From Gammaproteobacteria bacterium (GTDB taxonomy: Bacteria > Pseudomonadota > Gammaproteobacteria > Arenicellales > Poriferihabitantaceae), in the NCBI GenBank assembly GCA_009839585.1, contig VXPI01000217.1, positions 1-10,681 on the forward strand: a stretch of 10,681 bases of DNA. The letters run 5' to 3'. Shown here piece by piece: positions 6,395 through 10,681 of this stretch. The notes beneath the pieces were generated by a model, which saw only the letters and a list, made by a program, of their open reading frames with translations, did no database searches and was not told the origin of the DNA. Both the position numbers and the translations under genes were made by a program. Numbering within the stretch: position 1 is the stretch's first letter; every line of letters begins with the position of its first letter.

Positions 6395-7279
6395 TCAGGG
6401 TTTTTCGGATAGAACCAGCGACAAATCCAGTTTTCCATCGTGAAGTGGCGGACACCAGTAGTTCGCACCAGTCGCCGGCATTGAGAAGTCAAACAGGCCA
6501 TCTTGAATGTCATCTTCGAAACCCATCATGCTTTTCATTTGAACATCAAAGGCTCGTAAGCTACTGCTAAACGCAACGAAGAACAAACCCCTGCCCCTGT
6601 CATCGGCCCAAGGCATCGACCGCCTAAGTACATATGCTTCAGGAGTGAAACTTTCTTGTGCGATTTTCCTTGCATGCGCATACCGTGGGGCATCAAACTT
6701 CGCATTGGTATTACGGTAGCGGCCTATACGCTTGTCCTGTTCTTCCTGCTCCATGGCATTAAACTTGTCAAAATCATGTACCCAGCGTTGAATTGAGACA
6801 TACGAGCTGCCGTGCAGGCTTTTTTGTCCGTTATTGACAATGGCCGTTGAAATCGCTTCTTCACCATCCGGGTTTCCAGTCCCATTTTCATAACCGGTTA
6901 AGTCCCTACCCCCCTGGTACTCGAACCCTTTGGTCTTGTCAGCAACTGCAAATGCATCGGATACTGCCTTATTCACTGTGATCGCCAGATTATTCAGTTG
7001 ACCAGCATCATTTCCGCGCAAAACCACAAACAGGGCATTTTGAGTAATGGGTATGTTGAAAATAGAGTTTGAGTATTCCGAAAAAGCTTTCAGACCCGGA
7101 ACTTTCACGTTCAGGGCATCGACCAGGGGAGTGCCGATACCTACAATGTGTTCGGTATCCTTGAGTTCTTCACTCAGGGTCTCCAGGGATTTCCCGATAG
7201 ACAGGATACTTATGATTCCATATTCGAGATAAATTGCATGATCAGTTGTTGGTGCAAGTATTCCGGGTTGGCAATTCAT
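6395..7279 (-). CDS. DyP-type heme peroxidase, YfeX-like (B type), with Asn in the GxxDG motif
   Basis: This 294-residue protein has the length and motifs of cytosolic B-type dye-decolourising peroxidases (YfeX is about 299 residues). No signal peptide is present. The core reads GGRDLTGYENGTGNPDG (residues 123-139), where the family normally has GxxDG with the catalytic distal Asp. Here that residue is Asn132 (codon AAT at 6886-6884). Other elements are intact: the proximal heme ligand His202 in RYAHARKIA, the distal Arg in YVLRRSMPW (216-224), and the C-terminal GLFFVAFSSSLRAFDVQMKSMMG segment. Such enzymes oxidise organic substrates, Mn(II) or porphyrinogens with hydrogen peroxide; the substrate here is unknown. 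The start at 7279 is preceded by AAAGGA about eight bases upstream. It is divergent from phaE. Confidence 0.92.
   Translation of the reverse strand: MNCQPGILAPTTDHAIYLEYGIISILSIGKSLETLSEELKDTEHIVGIGTPLVDALNVKVPGLKAFSEYSNSIFNIPITQNALFVVLRGNDAGQLNNLAITVNKAVSDAFAVADKTKGFEYQGGRDLTGYENGTGNPDGEEAISTAIVNNGQKSLHGSSYVSIQRWVHDFDKFNAMEQEEQDKRIGRYRNTNAKFDAPRYAHARKIAQESFTPEAYVLRRSMPWADDRGRGLFFVAFSSSLRAFDVQMKSMMGFEDDIQDGLFDFSMPATGANYWCPPLHDGKLDLSLVLSEKP
6589..6596 (-). other. KOPS-type octamer (GGGCAGGG on minus), directed towards dif
   Basis: It reads CCCTGCCC on the plus strand, so the minus strand carries GGGCAGGG pointing left towards the dif-like site about 340 bases away. It lies inside the DyP peroxidase gene. 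Confidence 0.5.
6904..6911 (-). other. KOPS-type octamer (GGGTAGGG on minus), directed towards dif
   Basis: It reads CCCTACCC on the plus strand; the minus-strand GGGTAGGG points left towards the dif-like site. It lies inside the DyP peroxidase gene. Confidence 0.5.
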
Positions 7280-7416
7280 GTAAAAAATCCTTTAAAAATT
7301 TCAGGTTGACTATGATTATAGTGAAATACGAATTTAATCTGCCCACAATCCGATTCGTGAATATAATGAAAATTCTGGTATCGAGTCTTAAACACTGCAT
7401 CGCATCATTCAGTTAA
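7280..7416. promoter_or_regulatory. Divergent promoter region between the DyP gene and phaE
   Basis: The 137-base AT-rich spacer contains two perfect TATAAT hexamers: one on the plus strand at 7362-7367 facing phaE, and one on the minus strand at 7315-7320 facing the DyP gene. Neither has a good -35 box at 16-18 bases; the phaE one has CTGCCC at 7339-7344. A TTGACT at 7306-7311 on the plus strand lacks a properly spaced -10. Confidence 0.35.
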
Positions 7417-7917
7417 ATGAATTTATTTCATACTGATCCATTCAATAAGTATCTGTATTCTTCGGCTTTTTATATCCAGGCTGCGAATTGCTACCGCCCC
7501 ATACTGGAGGGGATTGCCAGTACAGAACCAGAGCAGCGAGAAGCCCTTCTTAACATGATTCAAGATTCATGGCTTCAGACAATGATGAATGCCTACTCTT
7601 CCACCCTGCCAGGGTTAGGCATGGTCAATGCTGCAACAATGCAGACCAACGATTCGACCAGTTTTGTCAGATTGACACAGATGCTGAACCGTATTACACC
7701 GCAAATCATCAGTGAAGTTATTGATCGAGTATCCAAACACATCAATGACCCCTTGATACTGGAAGATTTTTTTGAGATCTGGATCGAGACCTGCATCAAG
7801 GCTCATGCCGAGTTGGTCAATTCCGAGGAATTTATTGACTGTATTACAGACTTCATTAATTTTTCAATAAAGACATCTGTTGAAACGATGAAGGCCACGG
7901 AATCCAAGAATGGATGA
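7417..7917 (+). CDS. phaE: Class III PHA synthase subunit PhaE (short form)
   Basis: PhaE is the non-catalytic partner that class III PhaC needs for activity on polyhydroxyalkanoate granules. This 166-residue, mostly helical protein is assigned from its position directly before a class III phaC and from its C-terminal half. There, DFFEIWIETCIKAHAELVNSEEF (about 117-139) resembles the W-x-x-x-x-E-x-x-x-x-x-x-x-SEE/EY segment of PhaE proteins. It is about half the length of Allochromatium PhaE (about 357 residues) and closer to the short haloarchaeal PhaE; the long N-terminal part is missing. Its stop overlaps the phaC start by eight bases, implying coupled translation. No strong Shine-Dalgarno is seen before the ATG. 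A phasin-like protein is the main alternative. Confidence 0.72.
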   Translation: MNLFHTDPFNKYLYSSAFYIQAANCYRPILEGIASTEPEQREALLNMIQDSWLQTMMNAYSSTLPGLGMVNAATMQTNDSTSFVRLTQMLNRITPQIISEVIDRVSKHINDPLILEDFFEIWIETCIKAHAELVNSEEFIDCITDFINFSIKTSVETMKATESKNG

Positions 7918-8968
7918 AAGTGCTGACAAGCCAGATATCGAAGAGGAAATCAATGCTTTCAGGGAAAAGTACAAGCTTCTTGTCGAAAATTTTCAGAACC
8001 TGAAAACCGGTCAAAGCTGGCATACGCCTAATGACGTCTCTTTTACCTATAAAGGCATGTCGGTTCGCGAATTTCATGGGCCTTCAGGCAATCAGGCAAA
8101 TCCAGTCCTAATTGTATATTCTCACGTCAATCTGCCCTATGTGACTGATTTGACACCACAACATTCGCTCGTTTGCCGATTGATCGAGGCTGGACACAAG
8201 GTCTTTTTGATCGAATGGGGTGACGTGAATAGTGAGGCGAGAACCTGGGACTTGTCTGTTTATCTCCATGATTACCTGGACAAGTCGATTGACTTCATTA
8301 CTGGAAAATGTGGCATGGACAAGCTGGACCTGGTTGGAATTTGTCAGGGCGGCACTTTTTGCTTGTGTTATGCAAGTATCCATCCTGAAAAAATACGCAG
8401 TCTGGTAACCATGGTCACACCGGTCGATTTCCAGGCTGGCGAGAGCATAATCTGGAAATGGGCAAGAAAAGTTGATTTCTCGCAACTGGAAAAAATGCCG
8501 GTAAACATACCGGGCGGCATGATCACCCTGTTCTTTCAATCGCTCCGCCCTTTTGACGAGATAATGCGAAGTATTCAGGTCATTCAGAACCCGGAATCAC
8601 GGAAAAACCTGAACTTGACCGTATTGGTTGACCAGTGGGTCTTTGAGTGTCCCGATCAGCCGGGTATGGCGTTTGCCCAGTTCATGCACCAGTTTTATCA
8701 GGAAAACAAACTGGTTCGTGGCGAGTTCAAACTTGGCGAGCACCTCATTGATCTTGGCAATATTGGTTGCCCGGTATTAAATCTGTATGCAACTGCCGAC
8801 CACCTGGTGCCTCCAGAATCTGCCGGTGCGTTGAAGAACCACATTCCCCGGAAGAGATACAGTGAAATAACATACGATGGGGGCCATATCGGACTAATGG
8901 TCGGTACCAAGGCTCACCGGACCATACTTCCCCAAATGGCTGAATGGCTGGCGAACAACCGTAAGTAA
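7910..8968 (+). CDS. phaC: Class III poly(3-hydroxyalkanoate) synthase catalytic subunit PhaC
   Basis: This enzyme polymerises (R)-3-hydroxyacyl-CoA into polyhydroxyalkanoate at the granule surface. At 352 residues it has the class III length (about 355) rather than the class I length (about 560-590). The alpha/beta-hydrolase catalytic triad is visible: Cys145 in the lipase-like box GICQGG, Asp297 in TADHLVPP, and His326 in GGHIGLMVG. The spacings (152 and 29 residues) nearly equal those in the A. vinosum enzyme (C149, D302, H331). The fragment WGDVNSEARTWDLSVYLHDYL (103-123) is also typical. The ATG lies inside the end of phaE (8-base overlap), so the two subunits are probably made in a coupled fashion. 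A small ORF follows after 28 bases. Confidence 0.94.
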   Translation: MDESADKPDIEEEINAFREKYKLLVENFQNLKTGQSWHTPNDVSFTYKGMSVREFHGPSGNQANPVLIVYSHVNLPYVTDLTPQHSLVCRLIEAGHKVFLIEWGDVNSEARTWDLSVYLHDYLDKSIDFITGKCGMDKLDLVGICQGGTFCLCYASIHPEKIRSLVTMVTPVDFQAGESIIWKWARKVDFSQLEKMPVNIPGGMITLFFQSLRPFDEIMRSIQVIQNPESRKNLNLTVLVDQWVFECPDQPGMAFAQFMHQFYQENKLVRGEFKLGEHLIDLGNIGCPVLNLYATADHLVPPESAGALKNHIPRKRYSEITYDGGHIGLMVGTKAHRTILPQMAEWLANNRK

Positions 8969-8996
8969 TGCAAAATGAAGAGGGAGGTGAAACGCC

Positions 8997-9131
8997 ATGC
9001 ACAAGAGGAATGAGGGTTTCTCGCCTGCCGTGACTGCCCTGCCCTTGGACAGTATTTTCAGCAGGCTGGAATTAATGCGCTATGGCATGCGACATCACAA
9101 AAATAACAAAGGGAAAATTGTATTCAGGTGA
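8997..9131 (+). CDS. Small basic ORF of unknown function behind phaEC
   Basis: A 44-codon ORF beginning MHKRNEGFSPAVTALPLD and ending NNKGKIVFR. I recognise no family. It is supported by an unusually strong Shine-Dalgarno, AGGGAGGTGA at 8981-8990, with the GGAGG core about nine bases before the ATG. This is the best ribosome site in the window. It starts 28 bases after the class III phaC stop on the same strand, so it is likely the third gene of that operon. The protein is rich in Arg, Lys and His with no membrane segment, which would suit a nucleic-acid or granule-surface partner, but that is only a guess. It ends 27 bases before the convergent phaB stop. Confidence 0.5.
   Translation: MHKRNEGFSPAVTALPLDSIFSRLELMRYGMRHHKNNKGKIVFR
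9037..9044 (-). other. KOPS-type octamer (GGGCAGGG on minus), directed towards dif
   Basis: It reads CCCTGCCC on the plus strand, so the motif points left towards the dif-like site. It lies within the 44-codon small ORF behind the class III phaC. Confidence 0.5.
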
Positions 9132-9158
9132 TCATGATTTGCTGATTCGTTGATTTGA

Positions 9159-9881
9159 TCAGTACATATGCTGGCCGCCATTGATGTCAACGGTCGAACC
9201 AGTAATAAACCCCGCATCTTCGCTAACCAGAAACAACACCCCGCGTGCGATATCTTCCGGATTACCCAATCTGCCAACGGGAATAGTAGAAATGATTTTT
9301 TCCAGCACTTTCTCTGGGACCGCACGCACCATATCAGTTAACACATAGCCCGGAGCGATAGCATTGACGGTAATTCCCGCTTTGGCACCTTCTTGTGCCA
9401 AGGCTTTTGTGAATCCGTGGATACCCGACTTCGCTGCGGCGTAATTTACCTGCCCATATTGCCCGGCCTGGCCGTTCACGGAACCAATATTTACAATTCG
9501 GCCAAACTGCCGTTCCCGCATTCCTTCAATAACGGCTCGACTCATGTTGAAACAGGATGACAGATTGGTTTTAATGACATCGTTCCACTGGTCATAATCC
9601 ATCCTATGCATGGTACCATCACGGGTAATGCCGGCATTGTTAACCAAAATGCCTATTGGCCCGAGATCTTCTTCTACCTGATTAACCGCTGCCTGACAGG
9701 CATCAAAATCCGAGACATCAAACTTGTAGGTCGAAATGCCTGTACTGTCAGAAAATTTTCTTGCTGATTCGTCATTGCCGGCATAGGTCGCTGCGACCCT
9801 GTGCCCGGCTTCCTTGAGAGCCATACTGATCGCTTCACCGATACCCCGGGTTCCACCCGTTACAATTGCTACTGTACTCAC
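9159..9881 (-). CDS. phaB: Acetoacetyl-CoA reductase PhaB
   Basis: PhaB is a short-chain dehydrogenase that reduces acetoacetyl-CoA to (R)-3-hydroxybutyryl-CoA with NADPH, supplying monomer for PHA synthesis. The 240 residues match the family length. Visible motifs are the cofactor loop TGGTRGIG (8-15), NNAG (81-84), Asn106, catalytic Ser134, Tyr147 and Lys151 (YAAAK), and the PhaB-typical run NIGSVNGQAGQYGQVNYAAA (131-150). The C-terminus GGQHMY is also characteristic. The start is a GTG at 9881 with AGGA seven bases upstream. Only three bases separate it from the stop of the class I phaC, so they form one operon. FabG is the usual confusable relative, but the SVNGQAGQ segment and the phaC context favour PhaB. 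Confidence 0.94.
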   Translation of the reverse strand: MSTVAIVTGGTRGIGEAISMALKEAGHRVAATYAGNDESARKFSDSTGISTYKFDVSDFDACQAAVNQVEEDLGPIGILVNNAGITRDGTMHRMDYDQWNDVIKTNLSSCFNMSRAVIEGMRERQFGRIVNIGSVNGQAGQYGQVNYAAAKSGIHGFTKALAQEGAKAGITVNAIAPGYVLTDMVRAVPEKVLEKIISTIPVGRLGNPEDIARGVLFLVSEDAGFITGSTVDINGGQHMY

Positions 9882-9884
9882 TTT

Positions 9885-10681
9885 CTAGTCCTCACTATTT
9901 TTCACTGTTTCTTGATTCGACTCTTTATCGAGTCGAGCCCGAACATAAGTGCCGGGCGCATCTTCAATAATATCAAGTTTACCGTCTCCCGGAACTCTGC
10001 AAGGCACTTTTTTTCCGCACTTCCGAGAGATCCAATTCTGCCATTCAGGCCACCAGGATCCCTCATTGACCTTGGCATTATCAGCCCATTTCTCCAGATC
10101 AGCGGGAGGATTGTCAGTTGTACGATAATTGTATTTCCTTGCGGCGGGTGGGTTAATGATTCCTGCAATATGACCGGATCCGCTCAGAATGAACTTGACG
10201 GGTCCAGAGACTAGTTGGGTGCCGGCATAGGTAGATTTCCATGGGGCAATATGGTCTTCAATAGTTGAGACAAAACAGGTCGGAATATCAATTTTTGACA
10301 GGTCAACGCCTGTGCCATCAATGCTGACACCGTTTGGATCTTTCAGCTTGTTGTCGACATAAAAATTCTTGATGTACCAGGTGTGCATGCTTGCCGGCAT
10401 TCTGGTTGAATCCGAGTTCCAGTAAAGCAAGTCAAATGCCTTGGGGCTCTTGCCCAGCAAATAGTTATTTACGTAAAACGACCAGATTAGGTCATTGGCA
10501 CGCAGCATATTGAAGACACCAGCCATGTAGTCACCTTCCAGATAGCCTTTTTCGTTCATTTTTTCCTTGAGGCTCTCGAGTTGTTCTTCATCTGTAAAAA
10601 CCCCGAGCTCACCAGGTTCGGAGTAATCCAGCATTGTGGTCAGGAAGGTGGCTGAATTGATTCTTTCGTCTCCTCTTGATC
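9885..10681 (-). CDS. phaC: Class I poly(3-hydroxyalkanoate) synthase PhaC (C-terminal part; 5' end outside window)
   Basis: The reading frame is open to the window edge: upstream of the Met codon at 10634 it continues in frame as SRGDERINSATFLTT, a conserved class I PhaC segment. So 10634 is not the start. About 264 C-terminal residues are visible. Two catalytic residues are present: Asp in STIEDHIAPW (codon 10256-10254) and His in SGSGHIAG (codon 10172-10170), 28 residues apart as in the Cupriavidus enzyme (D480, H508). LDYSEPGELGVF, NDLIWSFYVNNYLLGK and LLYWNSDSTRMP are further class I/II hallmarks. The catalytic Cys box lies beyond the window. The product is the long, single-type synthase for short-chain monomers, cotranscribed with phaB. 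It has an Asp/Glu/Lys-rich tail after the usual class I end. Confidence 0.94.
   Translation of the reverse strand, partial: SRGDERINSATFLTTMLDYSEPGELGVFTDEEQLESLKEKMNEKGYLEGDYMAGVFNMLRANDLIWSFYVNNYLLGKSPKAFDLLYWNSDSTRMPASMHTWYIKNFYVDNKLKDPNGVSIDGTGVDLSKIDIPTCFVSTIEDHIAPWKSTYAGTQLVSGPVKFILSGSGHIAGIINPPAARKYNYRTTDNPPADLEKWADNAKVNEGSWWPEWQNWISRKCGKKVPCRVPGDGKLDIIEDAPGTYVRARLDKESNQETVKNSED

Noticed and set aside
8108..8539. Minus-strand open frame of 143 codons opposite the class III phaC.
   Set aside because: It overlaps the catalytic region of phaC and has no motif or ribosome site of its own.

Overview
The window looks like a gammaproteobacterial chromosome of moderate GC content. The evidence is an LptD with the four-cysteine pattern of the enterobacterial and pseudomonad protein, SurA directly behind it, a UbiK (YqiC/BMFP) homologue, and a MurU-type nucleotidyltransferase divergent from lptD, as in Pseudomonas. 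No insertion sequence, CRISPR array, rRNA or tRNA was seen.

Left half (1-4404), envelope biogenesis: the 5' part of a murU-like gene on the minus strand; then lptD, surA and ubiK on the plus strand. surA and ubiK overlap by one base. A small flavodoxin-fold reductase gene (4433-4894, minus) converges on ubiK. A 363-base AT-rich intergenic stretch separates it from a cation diffusion facilitator (CDF) transporter gene (5258-6199, plus).

Centre (6200-6394): the gap between the CDF gene and a DyP-type peroxidase gene holds a 28-bp sequence (6221-6248) that closely matches the proteobacterial dif site, the XerC/XerD site for chromosome dimer resolution. It sits exactly in the middle of a perfect 14+14 bp inverted repeat. 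Five exact GGGNAGGG octamers (the FtsK-orienting KOPS motif of E. coli) occur in the window. All five point towards this site: two on the plus strand to its left and three on the minus strand to its right. I infer that the window spans the point where the replichores meet.

Right half (6395-10681): a B-type DyP peroxidase gene (minus) whose catalytic GxxDG motif reads GYENG, then a polyhydroxyalkanoate (PHA) locus. A short phaE and a class III phaC overlap on the plus strand, followed by an unrecognised 44-codon ORF with a strong Shine-Dalgarno sequence. Converging on them from the minus strand are phaB (acetoacetyl-CoA reductase) and the C-terminal part of a second, class I phaC that runs off the window. 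PhaB would supply (R)-3-hydroxybutyryl-CoA to both polymerases, so two synthase classes share one locus.
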